A stretch of 64,000 nucleotides of DNA from Aedoeadaptatus ivorii (GCF_030815095.1 NZ_JAUSWF010000010.1:1-64000); one strand, 5' to 3'; shown: positions 1 through 7,605, counted from the stretch's first letter. Program-made: numbers and translations. The notes: a model not told the origin generated them from the sequence alone.

Positions 1-17
1 ACTACAAGTGTTATTAT

Positions 18-94
18 GGCCTGGTAGTTCAGTTGGTTAGAATGCCAGCCTGTCACGCTGGAGGTCGTCGGTTCGAGCCCGATCCAGGTCGCCA
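18..94 (+). tRNA. tRNA-Asp (GTC)
   Basis: Complete cloverleaf: the 7-bp acceptor stem GGCCTGG pairs with CCAGGTC, the anticodon loop is CTGTCAC with anticodon GTC, the T-loop is GTTCGAGCC, and CCA is encoded at 92-94. It is the first tRNA of the array visible in this window. Confidence 0.97.
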
Positions 95-275
95 TTCTAC
101 TTATAGAAGTAGAAAGTAATGTGTCGACAGGTTCCCTGTCAGCAGACATTTCCTGCGAATCAGCCTTCCCTTTGGTCGGCTTCTTCGGGAAATGGTTGCA
201 TGAGACCGTGACAGGTCTTGGGCAGTCCGCAAAAGCGGAGCAAAAGGTCATTGTATGATCCCCGTCTTTCTTCAT
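95..275 (+). other. Structured spacer inside the tRNA array, possible small RNA
   Basis: 181 bases without an ORF or tRNA separate tRNA-Asp and tRNA-Thr, far more than the 3-35 base spacers in the rest of the array. The stretch is rich in hairpins. GACAGG 126-131 pairs with CCTGTC 135-140, closed outside by ATGT 119-122 with ACAT 146-149. AGACC 203-207 pairs with GGTCT 214-218. TCCGC 226-230 pairs with GCGGA 235-239. A second GACAGG at 210-215 could compete for CCTGTC 135-140. I do not recognise a known RNA family; no T-box core or SRP/6S landmarks are evident. It may be a processing spacer or a small RNA. Confidence 0.4.
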
Positions 276-351
276 GCTGGTGTAGCTCAATTGGCAGAGC
301 AACTGATTTGTAATCAGTAGGTTAGGGGTTCAAGTCCTCCCACCAGCTCCA
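276..351 (+). tRNA. tRNA-Thr (TGT)
   Basis: Acceptor GCTGGTG pairs with CACCAGC. The anticodon loop TTTGTAA gives TGT, there is a standard T-arm, and CCA is encoded. Confidence 0.97.
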
Positions 352-374
352 TGCACGAAGGTGCATAACTTCTT

Positions 375-460
375 GGAGGAGTTCCCGAGTTGGCCAAAGG
401 GGACGGACTGTAAATCCGTTAGCTCAGCTTTCAGTGGTTCGAATCCACTCTCCTCCACCA
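375..460 (+). tRNA. tRNA-Tyr (GTA)
   Basis: Type II tRNA with a long variable arm. Acceptor GGAGGAG pairs with CTCCTCC, the anticodon loop CTGTAAA gives GTA, and CCA is encoded. Confidence 0.96.
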
Positions 461-495
461 TATTGTTTTTGCGGAGTACAAATTCAATCTCATAA

Positions 496-569
496 GCGGG
501 TGTAGCTCAGTGGTAGAGCCCCAGCCTTCCAAGCTGGTTGCGAGGGTTCGATTCCCTTCACCCGCTCCA
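496..569 (+). tRNA. tRNA-Gly (TCC)
   Basis: Acceptor GCGGGTG pairs with CACCCGC. The anticodon loop CTTCCAA gives TCC, and CCA is encoded. Confidence 0.97.
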
Positions 570-572
570 TGA

Positions 573-649
573 GCACCTATAGCTCAGTAGGATAGAGCAA
601 CGGACTTCTAATCCGTGCGTCGGGGGTTCGAATCCTCCTAGGTGCGCCA
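573..649 (+). tRNA. tRNA-Arg (TCT)
   Basis: Acceptor GCACCTA pairs with TAGGTGC. The anticodon loop CTTCTAA gives TCT, and CCA is encoded. It lies three bases after tRNA-Gly. Confidence 0.97.
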
Positions 650-660
650 TTAAACTGTAT

Positions 661-737
661 TGGGGCGTCGCCAAGTCGGTAAGGCACCAGACTTTGACTC
701 TGGCATTCCACAGGTTCGAGTCCTGTCGCCCCAGCCA
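661..737 (+). tRNA. tRNA-Gln (TTG)
   Basis: Acceptor TGGGGCG pairs with CGCCCCA, with the U1-A72 pair usual in tRNA-Gln. The anticodon loop CTTTGAC gives TTG, and CCA is encoded. Confidence 0.97.
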
Positions 738-741
738 TTAT

Positions 742-817
742 GATCCATTAGCTCAGTCGGCAGAGCACCTGACTTTTAATCAGGGTGTCCCGCGTTCGAG
801 TCGCGGATGGATCACCA
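742..817 (+). tRNA. tRNA-Lys (TTT)
   Basis: Acceptor GATCCAT pairs with ATGGATC. The anticodon loop CTTTTAA gives TTT, and CCA is encoded. Confidence 0.97.
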
Positions 818-824
818 CAAAATA

Positions 825-913
825 GGAGAGGTATCGAAGCGGTCATAACGAGGCGGTCTTGAAAACCGTTAGGGTTCACGCCCACGTGGGTTCGAATCCC
901 ACCCTCTCCGCCA
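825..913 (+). tRNA. tRNA-Ser (TGA)
   Basis: Type II tRNA with a long variable arm. Acceptor GGAGAGG pairs with CCTCTCC, the anticodon is TGA, the discriminator is G, and CCA is encoded. Confidence 0.96.
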
Positions 914-918
914 AAATT

Positions 919-1009
919 GGAGAAGTACTCAAGTGGCTGAAGAGGCTCCCCTGCTAAGGGAGTAGGTCCTTCACGGGGCGCGAGGGTTCAAATCCCTCCT
1001 TCTCCGCCA
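919..1009 (+). tRNA. tRNA-Ser (GCT)
   Basis: Type II tRNA. Acceptor GGAGAAG pairs with CTTCTCC, the anticodon loop CTGCTAA gives GCT, and CCA is encoded. This is the second serine isoacceptor in a row. Confidence 0.96.
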
Positions 1010-1018
1010 AATTTGTGA

Positions 1019-1095
1019 GGGCCTTTAGCTCAGTTGGTTAGAGCTCCCGGCTCATAACCGGTAGGTCCAGGGTTCAAGTCCCTGAGGGCCCACCA
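1019..1095 (+). tRNA. tRNA with CAT anticodon (elongator Met or lysidine-type Ile2)
   Basis: Acceptor GGGCCTT pairs with AGGGCCC (one G-U), the anticodon loop is CTCATAA, and CCA is encoded. It is not the initiator: the G1-C72 pair is intact and the anticodon stem lacks the three initiator G-C pairs. CAT is shared by elongator tRNA-Met and the TilS-modified tRNA-Ile2. The loop and D-arm look like Bacillota examples of either, so the identity stays open. Confidence 0.85.
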
Positions 1096-1099
1096 TTAT

Positions 1100-1175
1100 G
1101 CCCAGATAGCTCAGTCGGTAGAGCAGTGGACTGAAAATCCACGTGTCGCTGGTTCGATTCCGGCTCTGGGCACCA
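1100..1175 (+). tRNA. tRNA-Phe (GAA)
   Basis: Acceptor GCCCAGA pairs with TCTGGGC. The anticodon loop CTGAAAA gives GAA, and CCA is encoded. It is the last tRNA before the array terminator. Confidence 0.97.
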
Positions 1176-1196
1176 GTTGAGGAGGGATCCTTACAT

Positions 1197-1225
1197 AACT
1201 GTAGCTCGGCGGCTGCAGTTTTTTT
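1197..1225 (+). terminator. Terminator of the tRNA array
   Basis: A 9-bp stem, AACTGTAGC with GCTGCAGTT (one G-U pair), and a 6-base loop are followed by a run of seven T at 1219-1225. Confidence 0.85.
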
Positions 1226-1267
1226 ATGTCGTTGTTAACGGGAAGTTATCGTTTTGATAAATACCTG

Positions 1268-1296
1268 TTGCCCAATGGGTAAAAATCTGTTATCCT
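1268..1296 (+). promoter_or_regulatory. Promoter of tRNA-Trp
   Basis: TTGCCC at 1268-1273 and TATCCT at 1291-1296 are separated by exactly 17 bases, about 30 bases before the tRNA. With a terminator just upstream, this makes tRNA-Trp a separate transcription unit. Confidence 0.65.
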
Positions 1297-1325
1297 AAGT
1301 ATATCGTCGTAGACGAGCTACATAT

Positions 1326-1400
1326 AGGAGTATAGTTCAGTGGTAGAACGTTGGTCTCCAAAACCAAATGTCGTGGGTTCGAGTCCTACTACTCCTGCCA
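1326..1400 (+). tRNA. tRNA-Trp (CCA)
   Basis: Acceptor AGGAGTA pairs with TACTCCT. The anticodon loop CTCCAAA gives CCA, and the 3' CCA is encoded. It stands alone between its own promoter and terminator. Confidence 0.96.
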
Positions 1401-1407
1401 AAGCAAG

Positions 1408-1437
1408 CGATCGCGCTGTTTCAGCCGATCGTTTTTT
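1408..1437 (+). terminator. Terminator after tRNA-Trp
   Basis: CGATCG and GCTG pair across a TTT loop with CAGC and CGATCG, with a small bulge, followed by six T. Confidence 0.75.
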
Positions 1438-1469
1438 GTTGTCGTAAAACGCGTCTCGCCCTAAACATA

Positions 1470-1498
1470 TTGTATTCATATTGTGCCTTTGCTATACT
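1470..1498 (+). promoter_or_regulatory. Promoter of the amidase gene
   Basis: TTGTAT at 1470-1475 and TATACT at 1493-1498 have a 17-base spacer and lie about 40 bases before the amidase start codon. Confidence 0.6.
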
Positions 1499-1535
1499 CG
1501 ATACACGAACATAGCTTACGTGCAAAGGAGGCAAT

Positions 1536-2438
1536 ATGGAAGTCTTTGAAAAAACGGTCTACACCTTTTCTCCGGAAAACGCGCCCATCGGCCGGGCAAA
1601 GGATGGGGACATCCTGACGTTTCGGACCGAGGACTGCTTCGGCGGGCAGATTCACAGCGAAAGCGATCTGGTTCACGAGCTCGATCTGTCGAAGGCAAAC
1701 CCTGCGACAGGTCCCGTCTTTATCGAAGAAGCGGAGCCGGGCGATGCGGTCGTCGTCGACGTCCTCGACATTTCCATCGGCGAGAAAGGGTTCGGCGTCG
1801 TCATTCCCGAAACCGGACCCTTGTGCGATTTGACCGAGGCGCGTACAAAAATCATCCCAATCGAAAATGGCATGGCCAAATTTAACGACATTACTTGGCC
1901 GGTAGACCCGATGATCGGCGTATTGGGGCTTGCGCCGGCATCCGGTGCGGTGGTGTCGGGTCTATGCGGCAACCACGGCGGGAATATGGATTCCAACAAA
2001 ATAAAAAAAGGCGCCCGGGTCTATTTGCCGGTGCGCGTGAAGGGCGGTCTGCTCGCGGTGGGCGACCTGCACGCCACGATGGGAGATGGCGAGCTTTCGG
2101 GTGCGGGTCTGGAGATCGGCGGCGAAGTCGTATTGCGCGTGCGCGTCTTAAAGGATTTTCGCCTGGACTGGCCCCTTACCGAGCTGAAAGATCGCTATTA
2201 TGTGAATGTCACCGGCAAAGCCTATGACGATGCCCTATGGGAAGGCTGCCATGAAGTGGCGCGTCTGATCCGGGACGCCTACGGCTGGGATGCGACCGAT
2301 ATTTTGATGTATCTTTCGATGCAGGGGTCGGTAGAGGTGAACCAAGGGGTAAAACCGATACATGGCGAGATGTTTAATCTGCGGATCGGGATTCCCAAGG
2401 TCGATGCCAAGCCGCCCATTGTTCCCGAAATCTCGTAA
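1536..2438 (+). CDS. Acetamidase/formamidase family protein
   Basis: 300 residues, the size of the short Bacillota members of the FmdA/AmdA family, which hydrolyse simple amides to ammonia and the acid. Family hallmarks visible are the glycine-rich core around residues 140-175, with GNHGGNMD near 147, and the following stretch with VGDLHATMGDGE, typical of the metal-binding region. AAAGGAGGC lies seven bases before the ATG, so this start is secure. The gene has its own promoter and a terminator at 2462, so it is a single-gene unit. The natural substrate cannot be read from sequence; formamide, acetamide or another short amide are possible, with nitrogen or carbon scavenging the usual role. 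Confidence 0.88.
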   Translation: MEVFEKTVYTFSPENAPIGRAKDGDILTFRTEDCFGGQIHSESDLVHELDLSKANPATGPVFIEEAEPGDAVVVDVLDISIGEKGFGVVIPETGPLCDLTEARTKIIPIENGMAKFNDITWPVDPMIGVLGLAPASGAVVSGLCGNHGGNMDSNKIKKGARVYLPVRVKGGLLAVGDLHATMGDGELSGAGLEIGGEVVLRVRVLKDFRLDWPLTELKDRYYVNVTGKAYDDALWEGCHEVARLIRDAYGWDATDILMYLSMQGSVEVNQGVKPIHGEMFNLRIGIPKVDAKPPIVPEIS

Positions 2439-2461
2439 AGTCTGTGCACGCAAAGCAAAAG

Positions 2462-2485
2462 AAGCACCCGATTCGGGTGCTTTTT
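2462..2485. terminator. Bidirectional terminator between the amidase and the 2500 gene
   Basis: AAGCACCCG at 2462-2470 pairs with CGGGTGCTT at 2474-2482 across an ATT loop, followed by T. On the minus strand the hairpin is followed by CTTCTTTT, so it can also serve the convergent gene. Confidence 0.85.
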
Positions 2486-2499
2486 CTGATGGGTGAGGT

Positions 2500-3306
2500 C
2501 TACGCGCAGTCCCTGAGATATGCGAGCAATTCGGCCATCACGTCGTAGTATATTTCGTCGTCTATGCCGAAGACCACGAAACCGGGCGGGGTGGGTACGG
2601 CGGAAGAGATTGAAAAGTCGCCCCGGAGGACGAGTGCCTTTTTCTCGGCGTCGTAGGGCATATAGCGAACGTCCGCCTCGAAGAGAAAGCGGCCGTCTTC
2701 TTCCCAGTACAGGATGTCGTCGCGCTGATAATAGCGGTCTCTGCCGCCGGGGGTTCTTCCCCGTATCTGAAAGGGAGAGAGGGAGAATGCGGTCATTTGC
2801 ACCCCTTGCCGTGTCGTGCGTTTGCGGAGTGCGGTATAATAGGAGTATATGGCTTTCATGGCGAGGAGATTGTGCCGAATCTGGTCATAGAGGGCGGCGG
2901 GATCGGCAATACGGAAGCGCTCGACAAAGGCATCGCCCACGGCGACCGCCTTCGAAAACCCCGCCTTTTCGGCGAGATGCGCCATGGTATACGAAGACTC
3001 GGGTGCAAGCCCGGTGATGGCTTTGAGCATGGGATATAGGTCTAAAGCCGACCGCAAGCGGTCCCGTGCGGTAGAAGAAAAGAGGGGCGCGGCCTTTTTG
3101 ATTTCGTAGTCGGCGTGATAGACGTAGAGATCTTCCGTTTTCGGGAGATTTGTAAGGATGCGGTCGAGGGGCGCGATCCAATCCTTTGCGGGATCCACCT
3201 CGATGCCGATGTTTTCGCTGCCTTCTTTGGGCAGATAGCCATACGCCACGGGGCGGCCGCCCCGCCCGTAGCGGGAACAATAGATCTGTAGGAAATGATT
3301 TGACAT
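2500..3306 (-). CDS. Uncharacterised protein, possible RNase H-like exonuclease fold
   Basis: 268 residues. I chose the ATG at 3306 because CAGGAGG sits seven bases before it; a longer frame reaching 3384 would overlap the neighbouring cysteine desulfurase. No family is recognised with confidence. The layout of YHADYE near residue 64, then a Y/L-rich helix, SSYTMAHLAEKAGF near 107 and a final helix with RHNLLAMKAIYSYY is reminiscent of RNase H-like DUF2779/exonuclease domains, but the full acidic set is not clear. The C-terminal 85 residues look beta-rich and unrelated to that fold. It is divergent from the desulfurase operon with 47 bases between starts, and soluble (no membrane segment). 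Confidence 0.6.
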   Translation of the reverse strand: MSNHFLQIYCSRYGRGGRPVAYGYLPKEGSENIGIEVDPAKDWIAPLDRILTNLPKTEDLYVYHADYEIKKAAPLFSSTARDRLRSALDLYPMLKAITGLAPESSYTMAHLAEKAGFSKAVAVGDAFVERFRIADPAALYDQIRHNLLAMKAIYSYYTALRKRTTRQGVQMTAFSLSPFQIRGRTPGGRDRYYQRDDILYWEEDGRFLFEADVRYMPYDAEKKALVLRGDFSISSAVPTPPGFVVFGIDDEIYYDVMAELLAYLRDCA

Positions 3307-3353
3307 AGATGCCTCCTGGGGGTTAGTATACCACAGGAAAAGGAGGGCAAGAG

Positions 3354-4481
3354 ATGATATATTTAGACAATTGTGCCACCACAAAGCCGAAGGATTCGGT
3401 GGTTCGCGCCGTAAGTCGGGCGCTGGTGGAAGATTTTTCGAACCCGTCGAGCCTGCATAGCTTCGGCTTTCGGGTCGATCGCGAAAAAGAGGCGATCCGC
3501 AAACAGATATGCGCCTATTTCGGCTGCCGAGAGGGAAAACTCTATTTTACCTCGGGGGGCACGGAGTCCAATAATACGGCCCTCGACGCCTATGTATCCG
3601 GCGCTTCCTTAGGCGATAAGAATGTGGTGACTACCAATATCGAACACCCCTCCGTTTTGAATGTCCTGCGGAATAAGGAGATCGAGCTCCGGGAGGTGGC
3701 GGTGGATGCGAGCGGCCATATTCCCTTTGAAGCGCTCGATCGCGCGATCGACGAGAACACGATCGCCCTCAGCCTCTTTCACGTCAACAACGAATTGGGT
3801 TCGATCAATCCCGTCGAGGAATGGGCGCCAAGGCTAAAGGCCGCCCATCCCGCCTTAAAGGTGCATATCGACGGTGTGCAGGCGGTCGGCAAGCTGGCGA
3901 TCGATTTCGACGCCATCGGCTGCGACAGCTATTCCTTTAGCGGCCATAAATTCCACGGACCCAAGGGGATCGGCGGCATACTGCTGCGGCGCGATATTGC
4001 CCCTCTGATCCGCGGCGGCGGGCAGGAAATGGGGTTTCGAAGCGGCACCGAAAACATTCCGGGCATTTACGGTTTGGGCGCCGCCTTTCGCGCCTTAGAA
4101 GAAGAGGGCATCCGAAAGGAGGAGGCGGAGGCGCGCGTGCGATTGCTCCGCTCGCTTTTGGAAGAAATCCCCGAGATCCGGATCAACACCACCGAACCGG
4201 CGAGCCCGTATATATTAAATGTCAGCATTCCCGATACCCGGGGCGAGGTACTGCTGCATATTTTGGAGGGACGCGAGATCTATATCTCCACCTCCTCCGC
4301 CTGCTCCAGCCACAGAACGGGGAAGAATCCCGTATTGACGGCGCTGGGCCTTACGGACCGGGAGGCGGAAGGCACCATACGAATCTGTATGAGCCGAGAG
4401 ACCACAGAAGAAGAATTGCGGATCTTTGCGGCGGCACTCGCGGAGGCCGTAGACGAAGTTCGTTCGATAGTCAGGAGATAA
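3354..4481 (+). CDS. Cysteine desulfurase (NifS/IscS-type, ThiI partner)
   Basis: 375 residues, normal for class V aminotransferase-fold desulfurases, which convert cysteine to alanine and hold persulfide sulfur. The PLP lysine is K199 in SGHKFHGPKG, the persulfide cysteine is C317 in STSSACSSH, and the cofactor-binding SGGTESNN lies at 67-74. AAAGGAGGGC precedes the ATG. The next gene, thiI, starts one base after the stop codon. This pairing (as for B. subtilis NifZ-ThiI) implies that it supplies sulfur for 4-thiouridine in tRNA rather than general Fe-S assembly; that assignment rests on context. Confidence 0.93.
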   Translation: MIYLDNCATTKPKDSVVRAVSRALVEDFSNPSSLHSFGFRVDREKEAIRKQICAYFGCREGKLYFTSGGTESNNTALDAYVSGASLGDKNVVTTNIEHPSVLNVLRNKEIELREVAVDASGHIPFEALDRAIDENTIALSLFHVNNELGSINPVEEWAPRLKAAHPALKVHIDGVQAVGKLAIDFDAIGCDSYSFSGHKFHGPKGIGGILLRRDIAPLIRGGGQEMGFRSGTENIPGIYGLGAAFRALEEEGIRKEEAEARVRLLRSLLEEIPEIRINTTEPASPYILNVSIPDTRGEVLLHILEGREIYISTSSACSSHRTGKNPVLTALGLTDREAEGTIRICMSRETTEEELRIFAAALAEAVDEVRSIVRR

Positions 4482-4482
4482 G

Positions 4483-5670
4483 ATGAAACGCATATTAAGT
4501 TTGAGTTTGGGTGAGGTGGTCCTGAAGGGGGCCAATCGGCGGTTTTTTATCCGCAGAATCGTACAGAATATCGAGAGCGTCCTGGAGGATATTGGGTATA
4601 TTTCCATTATCCCCGAAATGGGGAAGATTCAGGTAGAGATCGATCCCGCAAGGGAAGAAGAGAGCATAGAGCGCCTGCGCCACGTCTTCGGCATCGTATA
4701 TATCTCGCCTTCGGTGGCCTTCGATGCGGATTGGGAGCGCTTAAAGGCGGAGTCCGTTCGCTATGTAGAAGCGGTGCTCGAGGCGCATCCGGAGATGCAG
4801 ACCTTTAAGGTCGTCACCAAGCGCAGCGACAAGTCCTTTCCCCTGAACTCCCAGGAGATCAATCGGGAACTGGGCGCCATTATATTGGATGCCTTCGAGG
4901 AGAAGCTCTCTGTCGACGTACACGCGCCGGATCTGATGCTCTATGTCGACGTCAAAAAGGAGATGTATCTCTACCACGAAAAGATCTCGACCTACGGTGG
5001 TCTGCCGTTGGGAAGCAACGGAAAGGGGCTCTTGCTCCTAAGCGGCGGCATCGATTCGCCGGTGGCGGGCTTTTTGATGGCGAAGCGCGGGGTACAGATG
5101 GACGCGCTCCACTTCCATTCCTATCCCTTTACCTCGCCGCAAGCGGAGGATAAGGTGATGCGCCTGGCAAAGATCCTCACCCGTTATACCACCAAAATGA
5201 ACGTATACAGCGTAAACCTGTTGCCCATTCAAAAAGAGATCAACAAAAATTGTCCGCCGGAGCAGATGACGGTCCTTTCCCGCCGCTTTATGATGCGGAT
5301 CGCCAATCGATTGGCCGAAAAACACGGCTATCTTTCCCTGACGACGGGCGAAAACCTGGGACAGGTGGCGAGCCAAACCATCCACGGCCTGGACGTCACC
5401 GACGATGTGGCAAAGCCTGTGGTATTTCGGCCGCTGATCGGCATGGATAAGGTAGATATTATTCGCTGGGCAGAGCGGATCGGCACCTACGAAACATCGA
5501 TCGAACCCTTTGAGGACTGTTGTACGGTATTTCTGCCCAAGCACCCTTCCCTCCGGCCCACGGTAGAAGAAATGGAAGCATCCGAAGCACTCCTTCCCAT
5601 AGAAGAGATGCTGGATGCGTCGATGGAGACACTAAAAATCACCCGAATTCGAGCAAAGGAGAAGCTATGA
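4483..5670 (+). CDS. thiI: tRNA 4-thiouridine synthase ThiI
   Basis: 395 residues, the short ThiI type without a C-terminal rhodanese domain. An N-terminal ferredoxin-like/THUMP region covers about residues 1-165, followed by a PP-loop ATP pyrophosphatase domain with SGGIDSPVAGF near 186-196. A DCCTVF motif near residue 345 carries the cysteines expected to take the persulfide. It thiolates U8 of tRNA (many tRNAs in the array above carry T at position 8), using sulfur from the desulfurase encoded immediately upstream. Its TGA overlaps the ATG of the lemA-like gene (ATGA), so translation is probably coupled. Confidence 0.95.
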   Translation: MKRILSLSLGEVVLKGANRRFFIRRIVQNIESVLEDIGYISIIPEMGKIQVEIDPAREEESIERLRHVFGIVYISPSVAFDADWERLKAESVRYVEAVLEAHPEMQTFKVVTKRSDKSFPLNSQEINRELGAIILDAFEEKLSVDVHAPDLMLYVDVKKEMYLYHEKISTYGGLPLGSNGKGLLLLSGGIDSPVAGFLMAKRGVQMDALHFHSYPFTSPQAEDKVMRLAKILTRYTTKMNVYSVNLLPIQKEINKNCPPEQMTVLSRRFMMRIANRLAEKHGYLSLTTGENLGQVASQTIHGLDVTDDVAKPVVFRPLIGMDKVDIIRWAERIGTYETSIEPFEDCCTVFLPKHPSLRPTVEEMEASEALLPIEEMLDASMETLKITRIRAKEKL

Positions 5671-6218
5671 AAAAATGGATACCCGTGGCGGTCATACTCG
5701 TCTTGATCGCCGTACTGTTCGGCTCAACCTACAATAAATTCCAGGTCATGGACGAGAACGTAGACCAGGCGTGGGCACAGGTGGAAAACACCATGCAGCG
5801 CCGGGCGGATCTGATCCCCAATCTCGTAGAGACCGTAAAGGGATACGCAAAACACGAAGAAGACGTATTTACCAAGGTAACCGAGGCGAGAAGCGCCGTT
5901 CAGCGCGCCGAGACGCCCAAGGAATATGCGGCGGCCGATGCACAAATGAACGAAGCCATCCGCAACATCAATGTGGTGGCCGAGGCCTATCCGGAATTAA
6001 AGGCGAACGAAGGATTTCAGAACCTGCAGGCGGAATTGGCGGGTACGGAAAATCGGATCGCGGTGGAACGCAAGCGCTATAACGAAAGCGTGGGCGATTA
6101 CAACCGCGCCGTAAAGCGATTCCCCACCAATCTCGTGGCGGGCATCTTGGGATTTCACGAGCGGGAGTACTTCCAACTGGCGGCGGGTGCCGATCAGGTA
6201 CCGCAAGTGAAATTTTAG
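5667..6218 (+). CDS. lemA: LemA family membrane-anchored protein
   Basis: 183 residues from the ATG at 5667, which overlaps the thiI stop and follows AAAGGAGA. An upstream in-frame extension would lie inside thiI and is rejected. One N-terminal membrane segment (about 5-22) is followed by a long alpha-helical region with the LemA hallmarks NVDQAWAQVENTMQRRADLI near residue 30 and YN..V..YN......P near 145-160. The function is not established; LemA proteins are often encoded beside TPM-domain proteins, as here, and may act together at the membrane. Confidence 0.92.
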   Translation: MKKWIPVAVILVLIAVLFGSTYNKFQVMDENVDQAWAQVENTMQRRADLIPNLVETVKGYAKHEEDVFTKVTEARSAVQRAETPKEYAAADAQMNEAIRNINVVAEAYPELKANEGFQNLQAELAGTENRIAVERKRYNESVGDYNRAVKRFPTNLVAGILGFHEREYFQLAAGADQVPQVKF

Positions 6219-6227
6219 GAAAAGCCT

Positions 6228-7001
6228 ATGAAAAAGCGCGTTTGGCTCTTCCTCTTACTCCTATTGCTCCCGCTTCCGATTTTTGCAGCGGGGAAGGATT
6301 TGCCGCAGCCGACGCGGGAATTTTACGTCTATGACGAAGCGGATGTCCTAAGCGATGCGGCGAAGGGAAAAATCGTCTCTACGAACGAATCGCTCGCCCG
6401 ACAGACCGGCGCGCAGGTCGTCGTCTGCGTATTGGACCGCCTGCCCGACGGGGCGCCCATAGAAGACGTCGCCGTGGAACTTTTCGATGCGTGGAATATC
6501 GGATCGAAAGAGAAAGACAACGGCGTGCTCCTATTGGTGGCGATGGGGGACAAGAAGTTTCGCATCGAGACCGGTTACGGTCTGGAAGGCGCCTTGCCGG
6601 ATATGAAGGCGAAAGCCATTCTAAACGATCTGACACCGTATTTTAAGGAAGGCAGATACGAAGACGGCATTCTAACCGGCTTTGGAGAGATTCTAGCGGT
6701 GATCGAGGAAGAGTATAATATTCAAATCGACGGCAGCGAAGAAGTCACCGCAACCGTCGAGCCCGTCGAGGAGGACGAGGTGGTGGACACCATCCTTCGC
6801 TGGGTGATCATTTTGATCGTCTTGTCCATCTTCCTTCGCGGTGGCGGCTCTTCCGGCGGTGGTCGCGGCAGACGACGGCGCTATCGCGGTCCCGTTTTCT
6901 TCCCCGGCGGTTACGGCGGATTTGGCGGCGGCTATGGCGGCGGAGGAAACTTCGGCGGCGGCGGTTCTTCCGGCGGCGGCGGCGCCAGCGGCGGCTGGTA
7001 A
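6228..7001 (+). CDS. TPM-domain (YgcG/DUF477) membrane protein with glycine-rich tail
   Basis: 257 residues. A signal peptide (about 1-20) leads into a TPM domain (about 30-160) containing VYDEADVL, GAQVVVCVLD and ETGYGLEGALPD. One membrane segment lies near 187-203. The C-terminal 50 residues are almost all Gly, Ser, Arg and Tyr, ending GGGGASGGW. This is the classic layout of YgcG-like proteins encoded next to LemA. The extracytoplasmic TPM domain may help membrane protein quality control, but the biochemical role is unknown. It ends the desulfurase-thiI-lemA operon, with a strong terminator 3 bases after the stop. Confidence 0.9.
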   Translation: MKKRVWLFLLLLLLPLPIFAAGKDLPQPTREFYVYDEADVLSDAAKGKIVSTNESLARQTGAQVVVCVLDRLPDGAPIEDVAVELFDAWNIGSKEKDNGVLLLVAMGDKKFRIETGYGLEGALPDMKAKAILNDLTPYFKEGRYEDGILTGFGEILAVIEEEYNIQIDGSEEVTATVEPVEEDEVVDTILRWVIILIVLSIFLRGGGSSGGGRGRRRRYRGPVFFPGGYGGFGGGYGGGGNFGGGGSSGGGGASGGW

Positions 7002-7003
7002 GA

Positions 7004-7028
7004 AAGCATCCTGCGGGATGCTTTTTTT
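7004..7028 (+). terminator. Terminator of the thiI-lemA operon
   Basis: GCATCC pairs with GGATGC across a short TGCG loop region, followed by seven T at 7022-7028. Confidence 0.88.
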
Positions 7029-7101
7029 ACGCCTTGTAAATTTTATGGCAAAGATGTAAAGAATTTGTCATGAAAAATTTGAGATCTATTCTCTTTATTC
7101 C

Positions 7102-7130
7102 TTGCCCCACCGAACGCCATCTTATAGAAT
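7102..7130 (+). promoter_or_regulatory. Promoter of the ArsR-family gene
   Basis: TTGCCC at 7102-7107 and TAGAAT at 7125-7130 have a 17-base spacer. The leader to the start codon is then about 80 bases. Confidence 0.45.
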
Positions 7131-7216
7131 AGAATCACGATAACGACGCGCACGATTCGCACTGCCGCGCGAAAGACAGCGGCCGGCGAACGGCAAAGAA
7201 AAGGACGGGATGCGAA

Positions 7217-7564
7217 ATGCGGGAGAAGAAACAACAGGACATGGTCGAAATTTGTAAAGCCTTAGGCGATTTGAACCGATTAAAGATCATGCAATACTTA
7301 ATCGACGGCGAGGCTTGTGCCTGTGACATACTGCCGGATTTGGACATCACGCAGCCCACCTTATCCCACCATATGAAAATCCTTTCGCGTGCGGGGCTGA
7401 TCGATGACCGCAAGGAAGGAAAATGGCATTTCTATACGATCAATGCCGAGGTGATTCGCGAGTTTCAGCAATTTCTCGCCCAGGTCGCCCGTTCCAAAGT
7501 CGGGCATCGGAAATCGAGTCGATGTTTGGGACTCTGTTGTGGCGGCGCGTGGAAGGCGGAATAG
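7217..7564 (+). CDS. ArsR/SmtB-family metal-responsive repressor
   Basis: 115 residues, winged helix-turn-helix. The recognition helix is visible in ITQPTLSHHMKILSRAGLI near 49-67. A CAC motif (EACACDIL, about 32-39) sits where ArsR/CadC-type sensors place thiolate ligands on helix 3, and a cysteine cluster (CLGLCCGG) near the C-terminus could add ligands. These suggest thiophilic metal or metalloid sensing (As, Cd, Pb or Zn). No transporter is adjacent: terminators flank the gene on both sides. An ArsR-type operator in front of the P-type ATPase at 27.3 kb is a candidate distant target. AAAGGACGGG precedes the start. Confidence 0.9.
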   Translation: MREKKQQDMVEICKALGDLNRLKIMQYLIDGEACACDILPDLDITQPTLSHHMKILSRAGLIDDRKEGKWHFYTINAEVIREFQQFLAQVARSKVGHRKSSRCLGLCCGGAWKAE

Positions 7565-7577
7565 ATATATACCGAAA

Positions 7578-7605
7578 GAAAAGAACGGCCCGATCCGTTC
7601 TTTTT
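7578..7605 (+). terminator. Terminator after the ArsR gene
   Basis: AGAACGG at 7582-7588 pairs with CCGTTCT at 7595-7601, followed by T to 7605. Confidence 0.85.

Noticed and set aside
95..275. T-box or 6S/SRP RNA in the tRNA spacer
   Set aside because: No T-box antiterminator core, no terminator and no SRP or 6S landmarks; left as an unassigned structured region.
6840..7000. Short tandem repeat in the glycine-rich end of the TPM protein
   Set aside because: It encodes the usual Gly-rich tail of YgcG-like proteins; not an independent repeat element.
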